DNA of 64,000 nt from AP-15 sp963774345 (GCA_963774345.1 CAVZFB010000038.1:186001-250000); one strand, 5' to 3'. Counted from the first letter of the stretch, positions 35,755-44,796 are shown. Program-made: numbers and translations. Notes: generated from the letters alone by a model not told the origin.

Positions 35755-36858
35755 ATGCGCAAGAAGATCATAATCACGGTCGTCGCGCTGGCGTTGGCGT
35801 TCGGCGGCTACGGCGGCTGGTATTGGTGGACCGCACTGCGGTTTCTCGAATCGACCGACGACGCCTATGTCGCCAGCGACGTCTCGGTGATCAGCCCGAA
35901 AGTCGAAGGCTACATTAAAGCGGTAGGGATTCGCGAGAACCAGGCCGTCAAAAAAGGCGAGGTGCTGTTCGTCATCGACGACAGCGACTTTGCCGCCAAA
36001 GTCGCCCAAGGCCAGGCTGCGGTCGCGACCGAGGAAGCGGCGGTGGCGACCTTTGCCAGCCGGCTCGACTTGCAGCGGGCAATGATCGCCCAGGCTCAGG
36101 CGACGGTGCAGTCGGCCGAGGCGGATCTGACCCGCACGCAGCAGGACTTCAAGCGCTACAGCGCATTGATGACCACCGATTTCGCCAGCCGGCAACGCTA
36201 TGAGCAGGCTCAGGCCGATGCGCGCAAGGCCGAGGCCGAGGCCGCCAAAAGCCGGGCGGCGCTCGCCGCCGCGCAAAGCCAGCTCGGCGTGCTGCAGTCG
36301 CAACGGCAGGAGGAAACGGCCAAGCTGCTGCAGGCTCGCGCCAATCTGAAGCTTGCCCAGAACGATCTCGACAACACGGTGATCCGCGCGCCGATTTCCG
36401 GTGTCGCCGGCAATCGCGCCGGTCAGGTCGGCCAATATGTCAAACCCGGCACTGAGTTGCTGTCGGTGGTGCCGCTGCCGCGCGTCTATGTCACCGCGAA
36501 TTTCAAAGAGACGCAACTGACGCAGATGCGGCCCGGGCAGCGCGCCGAGGTCTCGGTAGACGCCTATCCGGATCATCCGCTAGCCGGCCGGATCGACAGC
36601 TTCGCGCCGGCGAGCGGCGCCCAATTCAGCCTGCTGCCGCCCGACAACGCGACCGGCAACTTTACCAAGATCGTGCAGCGCGTGCCGGTGCGGATCGCCT
36701 TGCCGCGAGAGGGGCCGCTCGCCCGGCTGTTGCGCCCTGGCCTGTCGGTCACCGTCACCGTCGACACTCGCGACCAGGGAGAGACCGTTGCCGGCGACGG
36801 CATCGTCGGGACGGCCGAGGCCAAGCCGGCGGCTGCGGAAGCAGCGGCACCACGATGA
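35755..36858 (+). CDS. HlyD/EmrA family periplasmic adaptor
   Basis: The 367-residue protein has one N-terminal membrane segment, a biotinyl-lipoyl half (DDAYVASDVSVISPKVEGYI), a long coiled coil (about residues 90-200, rich in Ala/Glu/Gln) and the second lipoyl half (NTVIRAPISGVAGNR). It links an inner-membrane MFS pump to an outer-membrane channel. GAGAGG abuts ATG 35755 with no spacer, an unusual ribosome site. The stop overlaps the pump gene (ATGA). Confidence 0.88.
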   Translation: MRKKIIITVVALALAFGGYGGWYWWTALRFLESTDDAYVASDVSVISPKVEGYIKAVGIRENQAVKKGEVLFVIDDSDFAAKVAQGQAAVATEEAAVATFASRLDLQRAMIAQAQATVQSAEADLTRTQQDFKRYSALMTTDFASRQRYEQAQADARKAEAEAAKSRAALAAAQSQLGVLQSQRQEETAKLLQARANLKLAQNDLDNTVIRAPISGVAGNRAGQVGQYVKPGTELLSVVPLPRVYVTANFKETQLTQMRPGQRAEVSVDAYPDHPLAGRIDSFAPASGAQFSLLPPDNATGNFTKIVQRVPVRIALPREGPLARLLRPGLSVTVTVDTRDQGETVAGDGIVGTAEAKPAAAEAAAPR

Positions 36859-38513
36859 CCTGGGCGCCGGCGGCGCTGCGGCGGGTGGGATGGCCGCGCC
36901 GCTCCCCCACGGTGCGCGCGCCCGCAGCACCGACACGACCCGCTGCTGCAGCTCCCACATCGCCGGCCCAAGCCGGGAGACCGCCGAGTCTGCGCGATTG
37001 GTTCGGCGTGCTGGCGATGTCGGTTGGCCTGTTCATGGCGATCATGGACGTCCAGATCGTGACCAGCTCGCTCACTCAGATCCAGGGCGGGCTGTCGGCC
37101 AGCGCCGACGAGATCAGCTGGGTGCAAACCGCATATCTGATCGCCGACGTCGTGATGGTGCCGCTGAGCGGGACGTTGTCGCGGCTGTTGTCGACGCGGG
37201 TGCTGTTCGTCACCGCGACGCTCGGCTTCACCGCGGCGAGCGGGCTTTGCGCGACCGCGACCAGCCTCAGCCAGATGATCACCTTCCGCGCGATACAGGG
37301 ATTCTGCGGCGGGGCGATCACCCCAAGCGTTTTTCCCGTCGTCTACACCCGGTTCCGCGGGCCGCCGCTGACCCGGCTGATGGTGATGATCTCGGTGATC
37401 TTGAACCTGTCATCGACCTTGGGCCCGACGATCGGCGGCTTCCTGACTGACACCTTCTCCTGGCATTGGCTCTTTCTCGTCAACATCGTGCCCGGCATTG
37501 CCGTTGCTGCGGTCGTCTGGGTCTGCGTCGACATCGACAAGCCCGACCTGTCGCTGCTGCGCTATTTCGATGTGATCGGGCTGGTGCTGATGGCGACTTT
37601 TCTTGGCTGTCTCCAATACGCGCTCCAGGAAGGGCCGCGCTGGGACTGGCTCGATGACGCATCGATCCGCACCGCCATTGTCGTTTCGAGCATATGCTCG
37701 GTGCTGTTCTTCTGGCGTGTGCTGAGCTACCACCAGCCGATCGTCGATCTGCGCGTATTCACCAACCGCAATTTCGCGCTCGGCTCGTTCTTTACCTTCG
37801 TCGTCGGCACCGGCATGTACAGCACCACCTATCTGATCCCGCTGTTTCTCGCGCAGGTGCGCGGCTTCAGCGCGCTGCAGATCGGTGAGACGGTCTTTGT
37901 CGCCGGGATAGCGCAGATGGCGATGTCGCCGTTCAGCACGCAAATCGCGCGACGGATCGACTTGCGCATTATGCTGGCTATGGGCCTCAGTCTGTTCGCC
38001 CTTTCGATGTATCTGACCGCCGGCCTCACCAATCAGGCGAGCTTCCCCGAGCTCATGGTGCCGCAAGCGGTGCGCGGCGTCTCGCTGATGCTGTGCTACC
38101 TCCCGGCCAATATGATCGCGCTCGGGTCGGTCCCGACCGACAAGCTGAAGAACGCTTCCGGTCTCTACGGTCTGACCCGCGACCTCGGCGGCGCGATCGC
38201 GCTGGCCTCGGTGGGCACGATCATGAACGGCCGGATGCAATTTCACTGGAACCGCCTGATCGAAGACGTCAACGCGGCGCGTCCGGCGGTGCAGCACTTT
38301 ATCGATGCCCAGACCAACCGATTGGGTTCGATGATCCCGGGCGATGCGCACCAAGCCGCCATGACAATGCTCGGCAATCTGGTGCACCGCGAAGCTCTGG
38401 TGTTGAGCTACAACGACATGCTGCTGCTGATCGGCGGGCTCTTCGTCTTCGGCCTGACCTTGATACCGCTGGTGCTCCGCCCGCGCTCGGTGATGACCGC
38501 CGACGGGCACTGA
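36855..38513 (+). CDS. DHA2-family multidrug MFS transporter (EmrB-like)
   Basis: The 552-residue protein has 14 predicted membrane segments and the DHA2 start: MSVGLFMAIMDVQIVTSSLTQIQ, then SADEISWVQTAYLIADVVMVPL and the GFCGGAITPSVFP turn. The N-terminal 45 residues are Ala/Pro-rich and cytoplasmic. It should expel drugs or toxic lipophiles with the adjacent EmrA-like adaptor, using the proton gradient. Expression is probably held down by the divergent TetR. Confidence 0.9.
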   Translation: MTWAPAALRRVGWPRRSPTVRAPAAPTRPAAAAPTSPAQAGRPPSLRDWFGVLAMSVGLFMAIMDVQIVTSSLTQIQGGLSASADEISWVQTAYLIADVVMVPLSGTLSRLLSTRVLFVTATLGFTAASGLCATATSLSQMITFRAIQGFCGGAITPSVFPVVYTRFRGPPLTRLMVMISVILNLSSTLGPTIGGFLTDTFSWHWLFLVNIVPGIAVAAVVWVCVDIDKPDLSLLRYFDVIGLVLMATFLGCLQYALQEGPRWDWLDDASIRTAIVVSSICSVLFFWRVLSYHQPIVDLRVFTNRNFALGSFFTFVVGTGMYSTTYLIPLFLAQVRGFSALQIGETVFVAGIAQMAMSPFSTQIARRIDLRIMLAMGLSLFALSMYLTAGLTNQASFPELMVPQAVRGVSLMLCYLPANMIALGSVPTDKLKNASGLYGLTRDLGGAIALASVGTIMNGRMQFHWNRLIEDVNAARPAVQHFIDAQTNRLGSMIPGDAHQAAMTMLGNLVHREALVLSYNDMLLLIGGLFVFGLTLIPLVLRPRSVMTADGH

Positions 38514-38546
38514 ACCCCCATCGGGGACGAGGCCCGAGGCCCCGCT

Positions 38547-39543
38547 TCAGTTGCCGGGGCTGCTCGCCGCCCGGCCATAGAGCCAATCTTCGAGCAGCCG
38601 GCGGGCGATCGAATCATGCCGCGGCAGGCGAAACGTATCGTCGTCGACATGCGACAGCAGCCAGCCGCGCTCGAACCAGCGTGCGTCCTCGAGCTCGCCC
38701 AGATCGACGGTGATCTCGGTCGGTCAGCGCGTGGGCGTGAAACCCCAGCATGATGTTGGCCGGGAATGGCCAGGGCTGCGAGGAGTGGTAATCGACGGCG
38801 CCGACCTCGATGCCGCTCTCCTCGCGCACCTCGCGCGCAACCGCGTCTTCGAGGCTCTCGCCCGGTTCGACAAAGCCGGCCAAGGTCGAATACATCCCGG
38901 GCGGGAAATGCCGGGAGCGGCCCATCAGCGCGCTCTCGCCGTGCGTTACCAACATGATGACGGCGGGGTCGGTGCGGGGGAAATGCATCGTGTTGCAGGC
39001 GGGGTCGGTGCAGCGGCGCATATGCCCCGCCTCCTCGCTGCGGGTCGGGCTGCCGCATAGGCCGCAAAAACGGTGGCGGGCGTGCCAGAATAGGATCGCT
39101 CGGGCCAGCGCCAGCAGCGACGCCTCGCGCCGGTCGAGCCGCCCGCCCAATTGCCGCAGATCGGCAAAGCGTGCCGACGCGGCTTCGATTGCGCTCGCCG
39201 CCAGCGCCGGCGAGCGCAGCATGTCGAGCGGCGCTTCGACCGGCGACAGGTCGAGCGCAAAATGCGCCCGCTCCTCGACAACGCCGATAAAAACGATTTC
39301 GCCGCGCGCCAGCCGCTCGTCGGGGGCGTGGCCGTCGCCGATCAGCGGGGCCAAGCCGGCCCAGCCCAGCACCACCGCCCGCGGCTCGGTGCCGTCGATC
39401 TCGATGACCAGATTCTGATTTCGCCAGACCGGGACGAACAGGCTTGCCGGATCAGCGATGCGTTCGACGATCCAGCCGCTGTCGCGGCGGCGCAACCCTG
39501 CCCGCTCGAAGCCGGGCGCTGCGTAATAATTGTGGGCTCTCAT
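38547..39543 (-). CDS. nudC: NAD(+) diphosphatase NudC, one frameshift near the C-terminus
   Basis: The protein has the NudC layout: an N-terminal domain, a four-Cys zinc ribbon (FCGLCGSPTRSEEAG...CTDPAC), then the Nudix box GFVEPGESLEDAVAREVREE and the NAD-specific SQPWPFP motif. It hydrolyses NADH and removes NAD caps from RNA. After GFHAHAL the frame shifts; the correct tail is EITVDLGELEDARWF through WLYGRAASSPGN, stopping at 38547. The cause is one extra base in TCGGTCGGT (38715-38724). ATG 39543 follows AAGG at ten bases. Likely functional. Confidence 0.85.
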
Positions 39544-40135
39544 AGCACCCGACCTTCGCACATCCGCCAACCACGCGGCAAGCGGAGCCGGCCAGCCCGG
39601 ATCGCAGTCACAATTTCTGCTTCCGACGGATTGTGTTGAAAAACTCTACAGCCGGATTTGGGATGAAATAATGATTCACAATAAGTGCCCCTCATTGCAA
39701 CAAACAGCCGCGGAGGAGATGCGCAGGAAGAACAATATTACCCAAATCGATCCGCCATTGAGTATTCGACGACTTTTTCAACACAATCGACGCTAAGCGT
39801 ACCTTCATCAAAGGTCACGACAGTATGATAAACGCGGCACATAGAGGCTCGCCTCCTAGCGCTGGTTGGTACCTGCTAGGATAGCGGAGCGGCTGTAACG
39901 GTCGCCCCGCCATATTTTACGGCGTCTGCCCCAGATCGAATCCTCTGGCCCAACCTCAAACCCCGACCGCGGACGCTAACTTCACCGACGCCACCAAAAA
40001 CCGTGCCCCCGAAGCGCTACGGAACCCCGGTTTCAAACCCCTAATGAATGAAGCAGGCTAAGCCCGGAAAGGGGTTTTCGTTCTTCCTAAGTCCGTATCT
40101 CGGCGTCTTGATGTTCCGGGCTCGTGCTGTTTCGC
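39544..40135. other. Intergenic stretch with MITE-like element and a tRNA-like fold
   Basis: The 590-base gap holds no supported gene. It contains the inverted-repeat element at 39629-39788, then a stretch at 39864-39956 that can be drawn as a cloverleaf with a long variable arm but departs from tRNA consensus. The last 130 bases include an imperfect AAGCCC-GGAAA-GGGGTT hairpin near 40061-40077 that may end the gene to its right. Confidence 0.4.
39629..39788. mobile_element. MITE-like element with 18-base terminal inverted repeats
   Basis: Left end GATTGTGTTGAAAAACTC (39629-39646) and right end (39771-39788) are inverted copies with one mismatch. The 160-base unit holds no transposase, only a short frame (MIHNKCPSLQQTAAEEM...) that runs into the right repeat. 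TGTTGAAAAA-type ends occur on several IS families, so this is probably a non-autonomous derivative. No clear target duplication is visible. Confidence 0.55.
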
Positions 40136-40778
40136 CTACGGGGTTGGGTTAGGGATTGGAAATACCGGCACCGAGGATCCATACGTGGTGAAAGTGTCGA
40201 GGCGGTCGCACCTGGTCACCACGTTAATAACGCCGTTACCGCCAGGCGCAGTATTCAAGACATCTACTTCACCACAAATTGGATCGCTGATATTGAGAGG
40301 AGAATCCAAATTGCAAGCGTTGCTCGCATCAGGGAACTGGAATTTTGTGACTCTGACATTACCATTGGTCGGGCACGGATCGCCGGAAAGACTACCACTG
40401 CAGAGTTTGTCCCCTTTGGAACTGAGATGATAGTAGGTATCAACCAGAAAATCTTCCTCCTGCATTCCCATTCTTATACAAATTTTCTACAGCCATAACA
40501 TGGTAGTCGGTAGGGCCAGCCTTCTGAACCTCCCCATACCCCCCGCCTCTGCTAGTGAACCCGAGGTTCGAGATGTTCGTTTGGCTGGAATACGTCGCGG
40601 TTCCATCCGCATGAAAGGTGTAGAGAAGGGGACGCTCACTTAGATTTCCTGCCCTGACTATCTGACAATCCCACACACCTTGTATCTGCGGAATTGCATC
40701 TGCCGTCGCACTTCCTGTGGGGGTCGCCATCAAGGCCACCGCGGGAAACAAGACCACCAGACCTGACTTGCCAAACAT
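40136..40778 (-). pseudogene. Small secreted protein of unknown function, split by one base
   Basis: The first frame has a signal peptide (MFGKSGLVVLFPAVALMATP...ATADA) and a mature start IQGVWDCQIVRAGNL, ending early at GGRFSG. Removing one A from AAAA (40448-40451, plus strand) continues it as GGRFLVDTYYHLSSKGDKLCS to PVFPIPNPTP. The repaired protein has about 213 residues with an even number of Cys, suggesting disulfides outside the cytoplasm. I recognise no family. GGAGA before the ATG supports the start. Sequencing error, phase variation or decay are all possible. Confidence 0.6.
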
Positions 40779-41580
40779 GAACGTTCTCCTATCTGGGTTG
40801 AACTTCCGGCGGCGGGACTACTTTGGGATTGGTTCACCGGCCCCGCCTGACCCCTGACTTTTTCTGTCGAAACCTTTTCCTCTTCAACCCCCTTTCGTAC
40901 TTGACCTTGGCTTTACATAACAACTTATAACAACTGACCCGCGACCTCGCTCCTACAATTGATTTCGCCCGAGTCTTAGCGATTGCTCTATGCTGAGTCC
41001 CTTCCCTCTCGCCGGGCTTGCCGCTACGTCTGTTTTGAGAGACCTCGGCGAAACGCCGGACGAGTTGGGTCGAAACCCGGAGACCCCGTAATACTCCGTC
41101 ATAGCGGCTTGTCCGGTTCTCCGGTCAAATCTCGAGTGTAAGCTACGCGTAATTTCCGTGCTGTGCAACGGCCGGATGGCCAGTCGCGCGGGAATCATTT
41201 GTGGTTGTATGCAGCGGTAGAGGGCCGCAAAATCCGGCAACGGCCTATGCATGAGGGTTCGCTGCCTCTAAAACCTAAACTGATGAAGCTATCCCTTCCG
41301 GCCCCTACCGCGGCGCGGTTTAGTGCAATATTATTAAAATAACTCTCTTAGCCTGTGGTCACAGACGTGTTTTGGGCGGCCGCTAAGTTTTAGTGCAGCT
41401 CGACGGTCTGGCAGCCCCGTGGTTCGGGAGGGTCGTCCTCCATTCGGGACCTATGCCCTGCCGGCGTTCCCGAACGGCCGATTTCGGCGCAAAGGACCTA
41501 TCGGACCGCCAGCGGGGAGGGTCCGCCTTCCACCCCTAGCCGAAATTTGAGCGGTTGGTAACGCCCTCTCTCGGGCCTGG
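40779..41580. other. 800-base stretch without a supported gene
   Basis: No frame here has a credible start, homology or composition. The region is more AT-rich than average near 40900 and 41320. It contains short stems (for example GTTCGGGAGG with CGTTCCCGAAC near 41421-41476) and an octamer GGACCTAT repeated at about 41447 and 41497. It probably holds the promoter of the 40.1-40.8 kb gene at its left end. Confidence 0.45.
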
Positions 41581-42834
41581 TCACAGGTCGGCGAGGCGGC
41601 GTTCGAGATAGGCGCGCTCGACGGTGTTGGCGGTTAGGCCGAGGGCGCGCCGGTACGCCTCGGCAGCCGCCGGGCGCGAGCCCAGCCGGCGGAGCAGGTC
41701 GGCGCGCGCGGCGTGGAACAGATGATACTGGTCGAGCGCCCCCGAGCCGCCGAAAGCGTCGATCAGGGTCAGACCAGACTGCGGGCCTTCGCTCATGCCG
41801 ATGGCGACGGCGCGGTTCAGCTGCACGACCGGGCTCGGGTCGATGCGGGCAAGCTCGCCGTAGAGGGCCGCGATCTGCGGCCAGTCGGTTGCTTCGGCCG
41901 TCGCGGCTTCGGCGTGAACCGCGGCAATCGCCGCCTGCAGCTGGTAGGGCCCGATCCGCCCGCGCCGCAACGCCGCTTCGACGACCGCCAGTCCCTCGGT
42001 TATCTGATTGCGATCCCATAGCGAGCGGTTCTGGTCTTCGAGCGTCACCAGCAGGCCCGTGCTGTCCACCCGGGCATGGCGGCGCGAATCATGCAACAGC
42101 ATCAGGGCGAGCAGGCCGAGGCTTTCCGGCTCCGCCGCGTCGATTTCGCATAGCACCCGCCCGAGGCGAATGGCCTCGGAACATAGCTCGCGGCGGATCA
42201 GAGCCTCGCCCGAGGTCGCGACATAACCCTCGTTGAAGATCAGATAGATCACTGCCTGCACGGCGGCCCGGCGTACGGGCAGCGCGTCGGCGGCCGGCAC
42301 CTCGTAGGGGATCCCCGCCTCCTGGATCTTGCGTTTGGCCCGGACCAGCCGCTGGGCCAAAGTCGACTCGGGAACGAGGAAGGCGCGGGCGATCTCGCCG
42401 GTTGTCAGGCCGCCGAGCGTGCGCAAGGTGAGAGCGATTTGGGCCTCGCGATTGAGCGCGGGATGGCAGCAGGTAAAGATCAAACTCAAACGGTCGTCGG
42501 GAAGGGAGGAAAGCTCGCCATCGGGATAATCCGGCTCGTCGATCGTCTCGGGCATTACCTCCTGCTCCAACACGGCTTGCCTTTCACGCCAGACGCGCTC
42601 GCGCCGATGCGCGTCGATCAGCTTGCGCCACGCGGCGGTCGCGATCCACGCGGCCGGATTCTGCGGAATGTCCGACCTCGCCCAAGCGGCGAGGGCTGCC
42701 GCAAAGGCCTCCTGCATCGCCTCCTCGGCGCGATCGAACGAGCGGCAGCGCCGGATCAACCCGGCGATGATCCGCCCGTGCTCGCGGCGAAACACCGCCT
42801 CCGCCGCAGCGCGAATGTCGGCGCGCTGCGGCAT
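41581..42834 (-). CDS. ECF42-type RNA polymerase sigma factor with C-terminal helical domain
   Basis: The 417-residue protein has sigma region 2 (FRREHGRIIAGLIRRCRSFDRAEEAMQEAF-like) and region 4 (LTTGEIARAFLVPESTLAQRLVRAK). About 200 further residues have TPR-like helices (YLIFNEGYVATSG, PYQLQAAIAAVHAEA, VQLNRAVAIGM). This long form is typical of ECF42, which has no anti-sigma factor and is genetically linked to DGPF/YCII proteins; two lie upstream on the same strand. ATG 42834 gives the family N-terminus; no strong ribosome site is seen. Confidence 0.88.
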   Translation of the reverse strand: MPQRADIRAAAEAVFRREHGRIIAGLIRRCRSFDRAEEAMQEAFAAALAAWARSDIPQNPAAWIATAAWRKLIDAHRRERVWRERQAVLEQEVMPETIDEPDYPDGELSSLPDDRLSLIFTCCHPALNREAQIALTLRTLGGLTTGEIARAFLVPESTLAQRLVRAKRKIQEAGIPYEVPAADALPVRRAAVQAVIYLIFNEGYVATSGEALIRRELCSEAIRLGRVLCEIDAAEPESLGLLALMLLHDSRRHARVDSTGLLVTLEDQNRSLWDRNQITEGLAVVEAALRRGRIGPYQLQAAIAAVHAEAATAEATDWPQIAALYGELARIDPSPVVQLNRAVAIGMSEGPQSGLTLIDAFGGSGALDQYHLFHAARADLLRRLGSRPAAAEAYRRALGLTANTVERAYLERRLADL

Positions 42835-42910
42835 CGGTGCTGGCAGGCTTAACGTCTGATCAGAAATGAACCTCTCCAAATCCGGACCTTCCACACAGAA
42901 CTCGATGGCA

Positions 42911-43028
42911 GCGAGATTGCTTCGTGGAGCCTGTCCTCGGGCCGGCCTCCGGCCGGACCCGTGGGCTCGCAATGACGCCTGACAGATAAGTTGTCATTGC
43001 GAGGAGCGGAGCGACGAAGCAATCTCGC
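42911..43028. repeat. Paired extragenic palindromes (GTCATTGCGAGGAGCGGAGC type)
   Basis: The right copy (42993-43028) starts GTCATTGCGAGGAGC and ends GAAGCAATCTCGC. The left copy (42911-42975) is its inverted form carrying a CCGGCC-rich insert. The two face each other across 17 bases and could form one long hairpin in RNA between the DGPF gene and the sigma factor gene. This repeat family is very widespread in Alphaproteobacteria. Confidence 0.75.
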
Positions 43029-43037
43029 GACCCGCTC

Positions 43038-43403
43038 TTACCGCGGCGGCAGCCCCATGATCGGTCTGATCTCGACGCACCCGTCGCCGCCTTTGCACGC
43101 TGTCGGGATCCTTGCGGCCCACCCGATCGCCTCGTCGAGATCCGCGCAATCAAGGATGTAATAGCCGGCGAGCTGTTCCTTGGTTTCGGCAAACGGCCCG
43201 TCCAGGATCAGCGGTTTGCCGTTTTCCGTCCGGATCGTGGTCGCGGTGGCGGTCGGGTGCAAGGGCTCAGCTCCGACGAAGATTCCCTTCTTCTTCGTTT
43301 CGTCCATCACCGCCCAATGCGCCGCTTTCAACTTTTCCCTGTCAGCGGCGCTGGCTTCGGCCAATTCGGTCTCGCGGCTGTAGACCAGGAACATATAGCG
43401 CAT
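43038..43403 (-). CDS. YCII/DGPF domain protein
   Basis: The 121-residue protein begins MRYMFLVYSRETELAEAS and carries the defining DGPF motif (LILDGPFAETKEQLAGYYIL), then the C-terminal VEIRPIMGL. DGPF proteins are ferredoxin-like and are the standard genetic partners of ECF42 sigma factors; they may act as ligand sensors or enzymes. It is the third gene of the DGPF-GST-DGPF-sigma series and is separated from the sigma gene by a palindrome pair. Confidence 0.88.
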   Translation of the reverse strand: MRYMFLVYSRETELAEASAADREKLKAAHWAVMDETKKKGIFVGAEPLHPTATATTIRTENGKPLILDGPFAETKEQLAGYYILDCADLDEAIGWAARIPTACKGGDGCVEIRPIMGLPPR

Positions 43404-43431
43404 GGCTGTTTCCCTTCTGGTGAGGCGGCTC

Positions 43432-44073
43432 TCACAAGGAGCGATGGGGAAAGGGTGGGGGGATCGTTTCTTGCACGCTCGGCCGCGCCATATGACGTTG
43501 GAAATACGCGTCGAGGCTCGCGGACCGCTTCAGCATCGCCGCGCTCTCCGGCGTCTTGTTAAGGTAATAGAGGATCGGCAACAGGTTGATGTCTGCGAGG
43601 GTGAAAGTATCGACGGCCAGATAGCCGGTGGCAGCGACAGCGCGGTCGAGCATCGCAAATTGCGATTCCATGCCCGGCAGCGCCGCCTCGATCCGCGCGC
43701 GGTCGGGACTGTCGTCCGGTGTGCCGGGGAACAGATAGGCGCCAAAATACCGGCGGATCGCCAACGGATCGACATGCGTGTTGACGATGGAGATCCACTG
43801 TTCGGTGCGTGCGCCGCCGACCGGATCCTGCGGCACCAAAAGAGGACCGTCGAACGCGTGATCGATGTAGAAGCAGATCGCCCGCGACTCTGCGAGAGTG
43901 ACGTCGCCGTGCCGCATCGCCGGGATCTTGCCGACGGGATGGATCGCGTCGATCTCCGGACTGTGCGGCAGTGCCGGAAGAAGGGTGTAAGGCACGCCCT
44001 TCTCACTGCAGGCGATGCGTGCGACCCAGACGTAATTGCTCTGCGGTGCGCCGATGATCTGAAGCTCGGGCAT
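43432..44073 (-). CDS. Glutathione S-transferase family protein
   Basis: The 213-residue protein has an N-terminal thioredoxin fold (MPELQIIGAPQSNYVWVARIACSEKG, with VGKIPAMRHGDVTLAESRAI containing the cis-Pro and the Glu-Ser glutathione-binding pair). A helical C-domain follows with the N-capping box TLADINLLPIL. It lies between two DGPF genes on the same strand, so it is probably cotranscribed with the ECF42 module and may detoxify the compound that the module responds to. Confidence 0.87.
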   Translation of the reverse strand: MPELQIIGAPQSNYVWVARIACSEKGVPYTLLPALPHSPEIDAIHPVGKIPAMRHGDVTLAESRAICFYIDHAFDGPLLVPQDPVGGARTEQWISIVNTHVDPLAIRRYFGAYLFPGTPDDSPDRARIEAALPGMESQFAMLDRAVAATGYLAVDTFTLADINLLPILYYLNKTPESAAMLKRSASLDAYFQRHMARPSVQETIPPPFPHRSL

Positions 44074-44108
44074 GGCTACACTCCTCGCTGGTTGGCTGTA
44101 GGCAACGC

Positions 44109-44459
44109 CTACATCGGGTCGATCTGACGGACTTCGATCGAGCCGCCGTATTTGAAATGCGGGCAGCTTTCGGCGATATGGCAGGCTTCCTTATAGTCCC
44201 CGGCGGTGATCAGGAAAAATCCACCGAGCAACTCCTTGCTCTCGGCATAGGGACCGTCGGTCACCATGATTCGCCCGCCAGCCGAACGCATCGCCCGCCC
44301 AGGGTCGTTGGTCAGCTTTTCGCCGGCCTTGAGACGGCCTTCCGAGCGGAGCCGGTCGCCCCAGCCGATATACTCTTTCGTGATGGCCGAGGCCTGCTCC
44401 GGCGGGAGCACCGGCGGCGGGCCGGCGGGGCGGTGTAGCAACAGAATGAAATCAGGCAT
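44109..44459 (-). CDS. YCII/DGPF domain protein, second copy
   Basis: The 116-residue protein (MPDFILLLHRPAGPPPVLPPE) has a DGPY variant of the motif (MVTDGPYAESKELLGGFFLI) and ends YGGSIEVRQIDPM. It differs enough from the other copy to suggest a distinct partner or ligand. It is the first gene of the unit leading through GST and DGPF to the ECF42 sigma factor. ATG 44459 follows an AGGAGG-like site (GTAAGCGATG region has weaker match), so the start is fairly sure. Confidence 0.85.
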   Translation of the reverse strand: MPDFILLLHRPAGPPPVLPPEQASAITKEYIGWGDRLRSEGRLKAGEKLTNDPGRAMRSAGGRIMVTDGPYAESKELLGGFFLITAGDYKEACHIAESCPHFKYGGSIEVRQIDPM

Positions 44460-44649
44460 CGCTTACCTCCTGTGTCGGGCGCGGGCCATCGCCCCGCCTG
44501 CCGATACGACGTTCGGGGGAGGCAAAATCGACAGCGCTGGCGATTTTTGTGCGCTCATGGCGGAGGCAACTCGCGGGACGTCGCAACGCGTGGTGCTCGG
44601 GCCTGTGCGGGAAGCTTGCCCCAGGGTCGGCGGCAGCTGATATTGTGCT

Positions 44650-44748
44650 TGGGAGCCCGGAGGCGGACAGGCCTCTCGCCAACCCGGTCAGGTCCGGAAG
44701 GAAGCAGCCGTAACGAGTGCCGGCTTGGGTCGTTCACCCGGTCTCCCA
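44650..44748 (+). ncRNA. ffs: Signal recognition particle RNA (4.5S, bacterial small type)
   Basis: The stretch contains the universal SRP core GGTCAGGTCCGGAAGGAAGC and then AGCCGTAACGAG. The ends TGGGAG (44650-44655) and CTCCCA (44743-44748) pair, with further pairing of CCCGG blocks, giving the usual 99-base rod. It binds Ffh and targets membrane proteins. It sits 48 bases upstream of dnaX, a common bacterial position. Confidence 0.95.
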
Positions 44749-44796
44749 CCATCCGGTTTTGGTAGATGAGCTAGCAGCGGGGTCACGGGGCGGAGG

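Noticed and set aside
37410..38510. 366-codon frame antisense to the EmrB-like gene
   Set aside because: His/Arg/Gln-rich shadow of a membrane protein gene, no independent support.
40061..40077. AAGCCC-GGAAA-GGGGTT hairpin as a terminator
   Set aside because: A mismatch in the stem and only a short T run; noted in the intergenic entry but not called separately.
40953..41252. 99-codon frame on the minus strand (MHRPLPDFAALYRC...)
   Set aside because: No start signal or recognisable family, and composition unlike neighbouring genes; treated as non-coding.
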